The position numbers were made by a program, and so were the translations under genes. The notes beneath the pieces are model-generated. The model did no database searches. It was given only the letters and a program-made list of their open reading frames with translations, and was not told the origin of the DNA. A stretch of DNA of 64,000 nt from Actinomycetota bacterium (GTDB lineage Bacteria; Actinomycetota; Acidimicrobiia; Acidimicrobiales; Ilumatobacteraceae), in NCBI GenBank assembly GCA_026393475.1, contig JAPLAA010000093.1, forward strand, positions 1 to 64,000. Direction: 5' to 3'. Positions 48,753 to 57,112 of this stretch are shown piece after piece (position 1 is the stretch's first letter; every line of letters begins with the position of its first letter).

Positions 48753-50300
48753 GTGGTGGAGGGATTCGACGAGCGGGTGGCGGCGGCGCTGGAGCTGCTC
48801 GACGAGATCGTGGCCGACCGCGACCTGCTGCAGACGCTGCCGTTGGAGGTGCGCACCCGGTTGCTCAGCGCGGCCGGTGACGTGTACGAGCCTGACATCA
48901 TCCGGCGTCGCAAGCAGATCAAGGCCCAGCGTCGCGAGCACAAGAACCGTCGGGCCGAGCTCGACCAGGACGCGCTGTCGGAGACCGGCATCAGATCGCT
49001 GCGCGCCAAGCCGGTGTTCACCACACCCGACGCGTTCGCCCCGCTGGCGGTCGAGCCCGACCAGATCGCCGACGACGAGGTCCTCACGGCCGATGAGGAA
49101 CGGCGTCGTTCGCACGAGCCGCAGCACTGCTACGTGTGCAAGCAGCAGTACACCGAGATCGACGACTTCTACGACCAGATGTGCCCCACGTGCGCAGCGT
49201 TCAACTTCGCGAAACGGTCGGAGACGGCCGATCTGACCGGCCGCGTCGCCCTGCTCACCGGCGGGCGGGTGAAGATCGGGTACCAGGCCGGCATCAAGCT
49301 GCTCCGGGCGGGGGCACGACTGATCGTCACCACACGGTTCCCTCGCGACTCGGCCCTCCGGTATGCGGCGGAACCCGACTTCGACGAGTGGGGTCACCGG
49401 CTCGAGATCTTCGGCCTCGACCTGCGCCACACACCGAGCGTCGAGGCGTTCTGCTCGCACCTCCTGGCCACGCTCGACCGGCTCGACTTCATCGTCAACA
49501 ACGCATGCCAGACCGTGCGTCGCCCGCCCGACTTCTACCGGCACATGATGGACCTCGAGGCGGCGGCGCTCGTCGACCTCCCACCGAAGGTGCACGCGCT
49601 GCTCGGCGCCTACGAAGGGCTGCGGCGCACCGAGATGCTCTCGATCGGCCCCGAGTCGACAACCAACGCGCCGGTGCTCCCCGTGGCGGTGCCCGGTCTC
49701 GTCCACGCAGCACAGCTGTCGCAGGCGCCGCTGCTCGACGAAGACGTCGGCGGGGGAGCGCTGTTCCCCGAAGGCCGGCTCGACCAGGATCTCCAACAGA
49801 TCGACCTGCGCGACCGCAACTCGTGGCGGCTCACGCTCGCCGAGGTGTCGTCGGTGGAGTTGCTCGAGGCCCAACTCGTGAACGCCGTCGCGCCGTTCGT
49901 GCTGAACGCCCGGCTGAAGCCGCTCATGCTGCGCACGCCCGAACGCGACAAGCACATCGTCAACGTGTCGGCGGTGGAGGGGCAGTTCTACCGGCGCCTC
50001 AAGACCACCCGGCATCCGCACACGAACATGGCCAAGGCGGCGCTCAACATGATGACGCGCACGTCGGCAGCCGACTACCAGGCCGACGGCATCCACATGA
50101 ACAGCGTCGACACCGGGTGGGTGAGCGACGAGGACCCGCTGCACATCGCCGAACGCAAGCAGGCCGAGCAACGCTTCCACCCGCCGCTCGACATCGTCGA
50201 CGGCGCGGCCCGCATCGTCGACCCGATCATCGACGGGTTCAACACCGGCACCCACGTGTGGGGCCAGTTCCTGAAGGACTACCGGCCCACCGACTGGTAG
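48753..50300 (+). CDS. Atypical SDR-fold protein with N-terminal CxxC zinc-ribbon extension
   Basis: A 515-residue protein. The first 125 residues are helical and charged. A zinc-ribbon-like module follows with Cys126, Cys129, Cys144 and Cys147 (CYVC and CPTC). An SDR Rossmann fold starts near 160 with [18 protein letters not shown], and [13 protein letters not shown] replaces the usual NNAG. At the active site the YxxxK motif reads TNMAK (Thr424, Lys428), so the catalytic Tyr is missing while the Lys and an upstream Ser (NVSAVEG) are kept. It may be a binding or regulatory protein rather than a dehydrogenase. A 60-residue insert lies between the Rossmann half and the active site. Confidence 0.82.
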   Translation: MVEGFDERVAAALELLDEIVADRDLLQTLPLEVRTRLLSAAGDVYEPDIIRRRKQIKAQRREHKNRRAELDQDALSETGIRSLRAKPVFTTPDAFAPLAVEPDQIADDEVLTADEERRRSHEPQHCYVCKQQYTEIDDFYDQMCPTCAAFNFAKRSETADLTGRVALLTGGRVKIGYQAGIKLLRAGARLIVTTRFPRDSALRYAAEPDFDEWGHRLEIFGLDLRHTPSVEAFCSHLLATLDRLDFIVNNACQTVRRPPDFYRHMMDLEAAALVDLPPKVHALLGAYEGLRRTEMLSIGPESTTNAPVLPVAVPGLVHAAQLSQAPLLDEDVGGGALFPEGRLDQDLQQIDLRDRNSWRLTLAEVSSVELLEAQLVNAVAPFVLNARLKPLMLRTPERDKHIVNVSAVEGQFYRRLKTTRHPHTNMAKAALNMMTRTSAADYQADGIHMNSVDTGWVSDEDPLHIAERKQAEQRFHPPLDIVDGAARIVDPIIDGFNTGTHVWGQFLKDYRPTDW

Positions 50301-50334
50301 CCGGCGGGCCAGGCGGTGTCGTCGGGCGGTGTCG

Positions 50335-50625
50335 TCAGGCGGCGACGTGACCGGCGACGGACTCCGAGGGCTTCGACTCGACCTTCGATTCGACCTTGGC
50401 GGCCACATCGGACACCTTGTCGGCGGCGGTCTCCACCGCGGTGACGGCCGCATCGGCGGCGGAGTCCTTCGTCGTGACGATCGCGTCCGCGAGCCGCTGG
50501 GTGTGCTCGCCCTTGGTGACGCGGGACGCTCTCTGGCGAACGGTCCGACGCTGCTCGTCGGTCATGCTGGAAGCGATTGCGAAACCTGCGGCAGCGCCGC
50601 CGAGGAACATCAGTGACTTGATCAT
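50335..50625 (-). CDS. Small YtxH-like membrane-anchored protein
   Basis: A 96-residue protein with a short N-terminal hydrophobic segment (SLMFLGGAAAGFAIAS) and then a long charged, Ala-rich helix (DSAADAAVTAVETAADKVSDVAAKVESKVESK). The pattern resembles YtxH/gas-vesicle-type or apolipoprotein-like stress proteins, but identity is low-complexity only. ATG 50625 (MIKSLMF) is chosen; an ATG 33 bases upstream in frame would add MLLTSEGYRIV. No function can be assigned beyond a likely membrane-associated coiled coil. Confidence 0.65.
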   Translation of the reverse strand: MIKSLMFLGGAAAGFAIASSMTDEQRRTVRQRASRVTKGEHTQRLADAIVTTKDSAADAAVTAVETAADKVSDVAAKVESKVESKPSESVAGHVAA

Positions 50626-50762
50626 GACGATCCGGTACCCCTCGCTCGTGAGGAGCAAACGGGCGGGGAGTGGTCGTGGGGTGGTCGAGCGTCACGTCCG
50701 ATCGACGAGCTCTGCCCGGGCGCCGGTTGTGACGACGAGCGAGGGTCGCCATCCTGGGAACC

Positions 50763-51518
50763 GTGCAAATGACGGCGGTGCGGGACACCTGGATCCCACC
50801 CGTCGACAAGCCGGCGTTCCGCGAAGGCGTGCGGGCGATGATGCCCATGTCGCTCGCCATCACCGTGTGGGGTGTGGTGACCGGCGTGGCCATGGCGAAC
50901 CAGGGCATGTCGGTGCCCATCGGCCTGCTGATGACCTTCACGGTGTTCGCCGGGTCGGCCCAACTCGCCGTGCTGCCGCTGCTCGCCGTCCGCGCACCCC
51001 TTCCCGTCGTGTGGGCCACGGCGCTGGTGGTGAACCTGCGGTTCGTGATCTTCGCGGCGAGCAGCCGTCGCTCGTTCGTCGATCTCACGCTGCGCCAGCG
51101 GATCCTCGCCGGCTACCTGAACGGCGACCTCGGGTTCGCGTTGTTCTCGCAGCGCTTCGCCGACGACCCCGACCGCGGGTCGCCGGTGCAGTGGGGGTAC
51201 TTCTACGGTGGCGCCCTCGTCAACTGGGTCGTCTGGCAGGCGGCGTCGGTGGCGGGCATCGTGCTCGGCGGGTTCGCCCCCGAGGAGTGGGGCCTCGAGC
51301 TCGCCGCCTACCTGGCGCTCACCGCCGTGCTCGTGCCGATGTGTGTGAAGTTCCCGGCCATCGCCGGTGTCGCCGTCGCCATCGTCGTGTCCGTGGTGAC
51401 CGTCGATCTCCCGATGCGGCTCGGCCTGCTGGTCGCCGTCGTCGCCGGCGTGACCGTCGCGATGCTGGCCGAACACCTCCATGGCCGGCACGCACGCCGG
51501 CGGGAGTCGACGATCTGA
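50763..51518 (+). CDS. azlC: AzlC-family branched-chain amino acid export permease
   Basis: A 251-residue polytopic membrane protein. REGVRAMMPMSLAITVWGVVTGVAM, TVFAGSAQLAVLPLLA and NLRFVIFAASSR are the AzlC signature, in a roughly five- to six-helix protein. With AzlD it forms an exporter for branched-chain amino acids or their analogues. GTG 50763 or ATG 50769 may start it. Its stop shares a base with the azlD ATG (TGATG). A His- and Arg-rich C-terminal tail (HLHGRHARRR) is cytoplasmic. Confidence 0.9.
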   Translation: MQMTAVRDTWIPPVDKPAFREGVRAMMPMSLAITVWGVVTGVAMANQGMSVPIGLLMTFTVFAGSAQLAVLPLLAVRAPLPVVWATALVVNLRFVIFAASSRRSFVDLTLRQRILAGYLNGDLGFALFSQRFADDPDRGSPVQWGYFYGGALVNWVVWQAASVAGIVLGGFAPEEWGLELAAYLALTAVLVPMCVKFPAIAGVAVAIVVSVVTVDLPMRLGLLVAVVAGVTVAMLAEHLHGRHARRRESTI

Positions 51519-51850
51519 TGGGCCTCCACCATTGGCCGTACATGCTCGCCGCCATCGCCGGGCTCACCATCGTCACGGTCGCGACGCGGGCCAGCTTCTT
51601 CATGCTGCCGGCGCAGGTGCAGCTGCCGGCCCGGGTGGAGCGGGCGCTTCGATACGCGCCGGCGTGCGCGCTCGCCGCCATCGTCGCTCCTGGCGTGCTC
51701 ACCCGCGATCACGACATCGCGATCGGGTGGGGCAACGACCAGATGTGGGCGCTGATCATCGCCGCCGCTGTCTATGCGAAGACGCGGAACATGATCGTGA
51801 TGATGACCGTCGGCATGGGCGTGTTCACGTTCCTGCGACTCGTGGTCTGA
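51518..51850 (+). CDS. azlD: AzlD-family small membrane subunit
   Basis: A 110-residue protein with three to four membrane helices. AAIAGLTIVTVATRASFFML, VERALRYAPACALAAIVAPGVL and the C-terminal RNMIVMMTVGMGVFTFLRL are typical of AzlD. It pairs with AzlC as the small subunit of the exporter and is translationally coupled to it. The length is normal for the family. No Lrp-type regulator, which controls azl genes in Bacillus, is found nearby. Confidence 0.9.
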   Translation: MGLHHWPYMLAAIAGLTIVTVATRASFFMLPAQVQLPARVERALRYAPACALAAIVAPGVLTRDHDIAIGWGNDQMWALIIAAAVYAKTRNMIVMMTVGMGVFTFLRLVV

Positions 51851-51853
51851 GGC

Positions 51854-51882
51854 GACGGCGCCGCTAGGGCGCCGCGGCCGTC
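51854..51882. terminator. Hairpin between azlD and the convergent SDR gene
   Basis: GACGGCGCC-GCTAG-GGCGCC, followed by an outer GTC, forms a GC stem of 6 inner base pairs in the gap between convergent stop codons. Confidence 0.45.
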
Positions 51883-52651
51883 AGAACCGCCCGCCGTCGA
51901 CCAGGAAGTGCTGGGCCGTGCAGGCCGCGCCGTCGTCGGCGGCCAGGAACAGCACCATCTGCGCGAACTCGTCGGGCAGGATGCGCCGCTTGATCGCCTG
52001 GTCGCGCATCGTGCCGGCCTCGCCCTCCGGCGTCCACCACTTGGCCAGCTGACGTTCCGTCGGCACCCAGCCCGGCATCACCGTGTTCACCCGCACGCCG
52101 TGCGGGCCGAAGGTGCGGGCCATCGTGCGGGTGATGCCCTCGACGGCCGACTTGGCGATCGCGTACCCGGGGAACATGTCCTCCTGCATCAGGTAGCTGC
52201 TCGACCCGATGTTGACGATCGAACCGTCGCCCGCCTCGAGCATCGCTGGGGCGAGCGCCTGGATCGCGAAGAAGTAGTGGCGCAGGTTCGTGTTGATCCG
52301 GTCGTCGAAGTACTCGACGGTCATGTCGCGCCAGTCGTGACGATCATCGTTGGCAGCGTTGTTGACGAGCACACCGATCGAGCCGAGCTGCAGGGTCGCC
52401 TCGACGCACGCGGCGCGCAGAGCGTCGATGTCGAGCAGGTCGACCTCGAAGAACACCGGCGTGTGAGCAGCCTCGGCGGCCCTGCACCGGTCGATCGTCG
52501 CCTGGGCAGCGGCGGCGTCGCGGTCGACGAACGCGACCTTCGAACCCTGGCGGGCGAACTGCTCGACGAGTGCGCTACCGATGCCGGCCGCGCCGCCCGT
52601 GATGAAGACGCCGCGGTCGACGAGCGAGGGGTAGGAGGCGTAGCGAGTCAC
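51881..52651 (-). CDS. SDR-family dehydrogenase downstream of heliorhodopsin
   Basis: A 256-residue classical SDR. NAD motif GVFITGGAAGIGSAL, VLVNNAANDD (NNAA instead of NNAG), catalytic Ser in NIGSSSYL, YAIAK with Tyr and Lys, and the VNTVMPGWVPTERQ loop are all present. Members similar to this oxidise sugars or 3-hydroxy compounds, but the substrate cannot be read from the sequence. The GTG start at 52651 has no Shine-Dalgarno sequence, and it lies 25 bases after the heliorhodopsin stop, so both genes are probably on one mRNA. Confidence 0.87.
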   Translation of the reverse strand: MTRYASYPSLVDRGVFITGGAAGIGSALVEQFARQGSKVAFVDRDAAAAQATIDRCRAAEAAHTPVFFEVDLLDIDALRAACVEATLQLGSIGVLVNNAANDDRHDWRDMTVEYFDDRINTNLRHYFFAIQALAPAMLEAGDGSIVNIGSSSYLMQEDMFPGYAIAKSAVEGITRTMARTFGPHGVRVNTVMPGWVPTERQLAKWWTPEGEAGTMRDQAIKRRILPDEFAQMVLFLAADDGAACTAQHFLVDGGRF

Positions 52652-52676
52652 GAGGAGAGTGTGGCGGTGACCGGGC

Positions 52677-53441
52677 TCAGTCGGCGAGCGAACCGCCGAA
52701 GATCTGCCACGCCAGGATCGACTTCGCGCCCAGGCTGAGCACCAGGTACACCTTCTCGCCGTACACGTAGTCGGACCAGCGCCCGACACCCCGGTACTGC
52801 AGCCACTGGTTCAGGCCGAAGCTGAAGAAGAAGATGAACTGGGTGACGAAGATGCCGTAGACGAACCCGGGGACGGTGTCGGCGCCGAACACGTTGATCG
52901 CGATCGCGACCCACGGAGCGAGGCCGGCGACGGTGCCGAACCAGAAGGCGATCATGGTGGTCGACTCGCGGCCGGGCGGGTTCATCCGCTCCTGCAGCCA
53001 GCCGAACAGGATCATCGCCACGTTCGCACCGGCGATCGCCACGATGCCGGTGATGTCGGTGATGCCGCTGTACGACCCGATCAGCAGCACCATCAACGTG
53101 GCGCTGAACGAGTACTCCACCCAGCGGAATCGGTTGATGCCGCCGCGCAGGTCGCGTTCGTAGGTGTCGCGAGCCACCGTTGCGGTCACCAGGTGGTCGA
53201 TGGCTGCCAGGCAGAGGAACACCGCGATCGCCACGCCGATGCGAACGTCGAACAGGCCGTTCGGTTCCGTGAGCCGGGTGCCGGGAGGGCCGTCGGGGAA
53301 GGTGGACGTCACCGTGATCGCGAAGTCGCTGGCGAGGACGAGCACGGCGACGGCCTGCACGAAATGGAGCACGGTCAACCCGAGGTTCCAGGTGCGCAGG
53401 TTCGCGAGTCGTGTCGGGGTGGTGCCAGTGGCGTCTGTCAT
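52677..53441 (-). CDS. Heliorhodopsin
   Basis: A 254-residue seven-helix retinal protein of the heliorhodopsin family. The Schiff-base lysine is Lys240 in LGAKSILAWQ in helix 7, and the counter-ion is Glu109 in FRWVEYSFSAT in helix 3; both sit where the type protein 48C12 has its Lys and Glu. The total length equals that of known members. Heliorhodopsins have an inverted topology (N-terminus inside) and a slow photocycle, and most do not pump ions; signalling or regulation of partner proteins has been proposed. No retinal synthesis gene is in the window. It shares a unit with the SDR gene. Confidence 0.9.
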   Translation of the reverse strand: MTDATGTTPTRLANLRTWNLGLTVLHFVQAVAVLVLASDFAITVTSTFPDGPPGTRLTEPNGLFDVRIGVAIAVFLCLAAIDHLVTATVARDTYERDLRGGINRFRWVEYSFSATLMVLLIGSYSGITDITGIVAIAGANVAMILFGWLQERMNPPGRESTTMIAFWFGTVAGLAPWVAIAINVFGADTVPGFVYGIFVTQFIFFFSFGLNQWLQYRGVGRWSDYVYGEKVYLVLSLGAKSILAWQIFGGSLAD

Positions 53442-53459
53442 GCCTGCACAGTGCCCGAG

Positions 53460-53472
53460 ATCGGGTCCCGAT
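53460..53472. promoter_or_regulatory. Operator-like palindrome upstream of heliorhodopsin
   Basis: ATCGGG-T-CCCGAT is a perfect 13-base palindrome 19-31 bases before the heliorhodopsin ATG, about where a promoter would lie. No TANNNT box is seen next to this start. Confidence 0.35.
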
Positions 53473-53605
53473 GTCGCGTCCTGCGCTCAAACGTGACATG
53501 AATCCGGCGGTCGAGAGCGTGCCGCGGGTCGCTCGGCGGGCATCGGCTCGCCTCGGCTCGGGCCCTGGTCAGCGGTATTCCCGGGGCCGGGGGAGGGGGC
53601 GCCGG

Positions 53606-53611
53606 TAGGAT
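53606..53611 (+). promoter_or_regulatory. -10 element of hisS-aspS (TAGGAT), leaderless
   Basis: TAGGAT ends 8 bases before the GTG start of hisS, with no Shine-Dalgarno sequence between them. Confidence 0.5.
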
Positions 53612-53619
53612 CGACGACC

Positions 53620-54894
53620 GTGCCAGAGTTCCAGACCAGCCCCGGGATGCGCGACATCCTGCCGCCCGAATCGGCCCGTTGGCGCCGATTCGTGCACGTC
53701 TTCGCCGACGTGGCGGAGCGGGCCGGTTACGGCCAGGTCATCTCCCCGCTGCTCGAGGACCTCGGTGTGTTCCAACGTCTCGGTGCCGCCACCGACGTGG
53801 TCACCAAGGAGATGTACGACTTCGTCGACAAGGGCGGCCGCCACATCGCGTTGCGGCCCGAGCTGACGGCCTCCGTCTGTCGGGCGTTCGTGCAGCACCG
53901 GCCCGCCACCCCGTGGAAGGTCTGGTACACCGGCTCGCAGTTCCGTTACGAGAAGCCCCAGCGTGGGCGATATCGCCAGTTCGACCAGGTGGGCATCGAG
54001 GTGCTCGGCGCCACCGACCCGTACCTGGACGTCGAGGTCATCGCGCTCGGCTGGGAGTTCTACCGGGCCCTCGGTCTGCAACAGGTCGACCTGCTGCTCA
54101 ACAGCCTCGGAGAACCCGACGACCGCGCCCGCTACGTCGCCGCGCTCGATGCTCACTTCCGGGCCAACCTCGACGCGCTGAGCCCCGAGAGCCAGGTCAC
54201 GCTCGACAAGAACCCGCTGCGGGTGCTCGATTCCAAGCGGGGCCAGGACGCGCCGATCGTCGCCGCGGCGCCGCGCATCGCCGACTTCTACAGCGACGAG
54301 GCGGGTGCCCACTTCGAGGCGGTGCAGGCGGGCCTCACGGCGCTCGGCATCCCGTTCACGATCGACGCCAAGCTCGTGCGCGGTCTCGACTACTACCGCT
54401 ACACCACCTTCGAGTACCAGGGTGGCACGCTCGATTCGGCGCAGAACGCGCTCGGCGGCGGCGGCCGCTACGACGGGCTGATCGAGTCGCTCGGCGGCCC
54501 GGCGACGCCCGGCGTCGGCTTCGCCCTCGGACTCGACCGCACCCTGCTGGCATGCGACGACGAGGGCGTGTTCGCCGCGCCGTCCACCGCAGTCGACGTC
54601 TTCGTCGTCGACACCACCGGCGGGCTCGAGGCGCTGCGGATCACCGCCGAGTTGCGCGAGGCCGGACTGTCGTCCGACCGAGCGTTCGACAACCGCAGCA
54701 TGAAGAGCCAGATGAAGGCCGCCGACCGAAGCGGCGCCGCCTACGCAGTCATCATCGGCACCGACGAACTCGATGCCGGCACCGTCGTCGTGCGCCCCCT
54801 GCGGGCCGACTACGACCCCGCCACCGGAGCGGGTGGCCAACAGGCCATCAACCGGAACGATCTCCTCCCACACCTGCAGAAAGTCCTGTCATGA
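53620..54894 (+). CDS. hisS: Histidyl-tRNA synthetase
   Basis: A 424-residue class II synthetase. It shows QTSPGMRDILPPE at the start, motif 2 with WYTGSQFRYEKPQRGRYRQFDQVGIE, the His-specific LVRGLDYYRYTTFEYQ, motif 3 GFALGLDRTLL, and the C-terminal anticodon-binding domain. The length and motifs are typical of the bacterial enzyme. The GTG start is fixed by the leaderless -10 and by homologue N-termini. Its stop overlaps aspS (ATGA), so the two synthetases are made together. Confidence 0.96.
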   Translation: MPEFQTSPGMRDILPPESARWRRFVHVFADVAERAGYGQVISPLLEDLGVFQRLGAATDVVTKEMYDFVDKGGRHIALRPELTASVCRAFVQHRPATPWKVWYTGSQFRYEKPQRGRYRQFDQVGIEVLGATDPYLDVEVIALGWEFYRALGLQQVDLLLNSLGEPDDRARYVAALDAHFRANLDALSPESQVTLDKNPLRVLDSKRGQDAPIVAAAPRIADFYSDEAGAHFEAVQAGLTALGIPFTIDAKLVRGLDYYRYTTFEYQGGTLDSAQNALGGGGRYDGLIESLGGPATPGVGFALGLDRTLLACDDEGVFAAPSTAVDVFVVDTTGGLEALRITAELREAGLSSDRAFDNRSMKSQMKAADRSGAAYAVIIGTDELDAGTVVVRPLRADYDPATGAGGQQAINRNDLLPHLQKVLS

Positions 54895-56636
54895 GCAGCA
54901 GCACAGCGATGCGAACCCACCAGTGCGGCGAACTCCGCACCGAACACATCGGCCAGACCGTCAGCCTCTGCGGCTGGGTCGCCACCCGCCGCGAGCACGG
55001 CGAGAAGCTCGCCTTCATCGACCTGCGCGACCACACCGGTCTCACCCAGTGCGTGGTCGACAACGCGGTCGACGTGCGCGCCGAGTACGTGGTGCGCATC
55101 ACGGGCATCGTGAACGCCCGTCCGTCGGAGAACACCAACGACAAGCTGCCGACCGGTCAGATCGAGCTGCAGGACTGCGTCGTCGAGATCCTCAACTCGG
55201 CCGACCCCCCGCCGTTCCCCATCAGCGAGCGCGCCGACACCGTGGCCGAGACCACGCGTCTGCAATACCGCTACCTCGACATCCGCCGCGAGCGCATGCA
55301 GAAGAACATCCGCATCCGCGCCGCCGTCAACTCGGCGATCCGCCGGTCGATGGAGGATCAGGGCTTCGTCGAGGTCGAGACCCCGATGCTGGTGCCGTCC
55401 ACCCCCGAGGGTGCCCGCGAGTTCATCGTGCCCAGCCGTCAGCAGCCCGGTTCGTTCTACGCACTGCCGCAGAGCCCGCAGCTGTTCAAGCAGCTGCTGA
55501 TGGTGGCCGGCATCGACCGCTACTACCAGATCGCCCGCTGCCTGCGCGACGAAGACCTGCGCGCCGACCGCCAGTACGAGTTCATGCAGCTCGACGCCGA
55601 GATCAGCTTCGGCGACCAGGACGACGTGCACACCGCGATCGGCGCCGCCGTCATGGCTGCCGCTCGTGCGGCGGGCAAGGAGACCGGCGACATCATCACG
55701 ATGACGTGGCACGAGGCGATGAACCGCTTCGGCATCGACAAGCCCGACCTGCGCTTCGGCATGGAGCTGAACGAGCTCACCGACGTGTTCGCCGCCACCG
55801 AGTTCAAGGCGTTCGCCGGCGCCGCAGCGATCAAGGGCATCAACGCCGCGGGCAAGGCCGAGGAGTACGGCCGCAACAAGCTCGACGCGATGACCGACAA
55901 GGCCAAGAAGATCGGGGCCAAGGGCCTCGTGTGGTTGAAGGTCGGCCCCGACGGCACCCTGGAGTCGCCCGTCGCGAAGTTCCTGAGCGACACCGAGCAG
56001 GCCGAGCTGAAGCGCCGTCTCGACGCAGCGCCCGGTGACCTGCTGCTCATCGTCGCCGACGAGTGGTCGATGGCGTGCGAGGTGCTCGGCACCCTGCGCA
56101 ACGACCTCGGTCGCCCGCCCGTGCACGAGGGTCCGTACAAGTTCCTGTGGGTCGTCGACTTCCCGCTGTTCGTCGGTGTCGACGAGGCGAGCGGCCGGCC
56201 GAAGCCGGGTCACCACCCGTTCACGCAGCCGCACCCCGACGACGTGCACCTGCTCGAGACCGAGCCGCTGAAGGTGCGCAGTCAGGCGTACGACCTGGTG
56301 TTCAACGGTTGGGAGCTCGGTTCGGGCTCGATCCGTATCCATCAGCCCGAACTGCAGGCGCGGGTGTTCGGCCTGCTGGGCATCACCCCCGAGGAGGCCG
56401 ACCGCCGCTTCGGGTTCTTCCTCAACCCGTTCAAGTACGGTGCGCCGCCCCACGGCGGCTTCGGTCTGGGCATCGACCGACTGGTCGCGATCCTGGCCGG
56501 CGAGGAGAACATCCGCGAGGTCATCGCGTTCCCGAAGACCCAGAGCGGCATGGACCCGATGACCAACGCGCCCACCCCCGTCGACGCCAAGCAGCTCGAC
56601 GACCTCGGCATCCGCGTCCTGCCCCCCAAGGCCTGA
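54891..56636 (+). CDS. aspS: Aspartyl-tRNA synthetase (bacterial type)
   Basis: A 581-residue class IIb synthetase. An OB-fold anticodon domain (VSLCGWVATRREHGEKLAFIDLRD) leads to the core with RYLDIRRERMQ, FVEVETPMLVPSTPEGAREF and ALPQSPQLFKQLLM. The bacterial GAD insertion domain follows, and motif 3 is GFGLGIDRLVAIL. Actinobacteria often rely on a non-discriminating AspRS together with GatCAB; whether this one also charges tRNA-Asn cannot be decided without the rest of the genome. It is translationally coupled to hisS. Confidence 0.96.
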   Translation: MSSSTAMRTHQCGELRTEHIGQTVSLCGWVATRREHGEKLAFIDLRDHTGLTQCVVDNAVDVRAEYVVRITGIVNARPSENTNDKLPTGQIELQDCVVEILNSADPPPFPISERADTVAETTRLQYRYLDIRRERMQKNIRIRAAVNSAIRRSMEDQGFVEVETPMLVPSTPEGAREFIVPSRQQPGSFYALPQSPQLFKQLLMVAGIDRYYQIARCLRDEDLRADRQYEFMQLDAEISFGDQDDVHTAIGAAVMAAARAAGKETGDIITMTWHEAMNRFGIDKPDLRFGMELNELTDVFAATEFKAFAGAAAIKGINAAGKAEEYGRNKLDAMTDKAKKIGAKGLVWLKVGPDGTLESPVAKFLSDTEQAELKRRLDAAPGDLLLIVADEWSMACEVLGTLRNDLGRPPVHEGPYKFLWVVDFPLFVGVDEASGRPKPGHHPFTQPHPDDVHLLETEPLKVRSQAYDLVFNGWELGSGSIRIHQPELQARVFGLLGITPEEADRRFGFFLNPFKYGAPPHGGFGLGIDRLVAILAGEENIREVIAFPKTQSGMDPMTNAPTPVDAKQLDDLGIRVLPPKA

Positions 56637-56647
56637 CGGGTCGGGGG

Positions 56648-57097
56648 ATGGCGCAGCACTTCAGGGCGGGGGTGGTGATCGTCGTCCGTCACCCCGACGG
56701 CACGCAGCTCCTGGCGTTCGAACGCAGCGATTCACCCGGCAGCTGGCAGCTGCCCCAGGGCGGCCTCGACACCGGCGAGGAGCCGATCGAGGGGGCCTGG
56801 CGCGAACTGTTCGAGGAGACCGGGCTCGGCGAGGAACACGTCATCGCCCGGGCCGAGTTTCCCGACTGGGTGGCCTACGAATGGCCGACCGAGATCATGC
56901 GCGTGCACGGCAAGGACGGCAAGCGGCGCGGCCAGGTGCAGAAGTGGTTCCTCTTCGACGCCCTGCACGCCGACATCGAACCGACGCCTGACGGCAGCGA
57001 GTTCGTGGCGTGGCGGTGGGTCGATCCCGAGTGGCTCATCGCCCAGGTGCTCGACTGGCGGCGCCCCGCCTACGAGCGCGTGCTGCGCACCCTCTGA
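56648..57097 (+). CDS. Nudix hydrolase, RppH-like
   Basis: A 149-residue pyrophosphohydrolase. The Nudix box is complete: GLDTGEEPIEGAWRELFEETGL, and the preceding SWQLPQGG wording resembles RNA pyrophosphohydrolase RppH and Ap4A hydrolases. It could trim 5'-triphosphates of mRNA or hydrolyse dinucleoside polyphosphates; the HIT protein at 13716 would then handle related substrates. It begins 11 bases after aspS and is likely in the same operon. The GGGG before its ATG is a modest ribosome site. Confidence 0.87.
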   Translation: MAQHFRAGVVIVVRHPDGTQLLAFERSDSPGSWQLPQGGLDTGEEPIEGAWRELFEETGLGEEHVIARAEFPDWVAYEWPTEIMRVHGKDGKRRGQVQKWFLFDALHADIEPTPDGSEFVAWRWVDPEWLIAQVLDWRRPAYERVLRTL

Positions 57098-57112
57098 TCA
57101 CGCCACCTCCGA

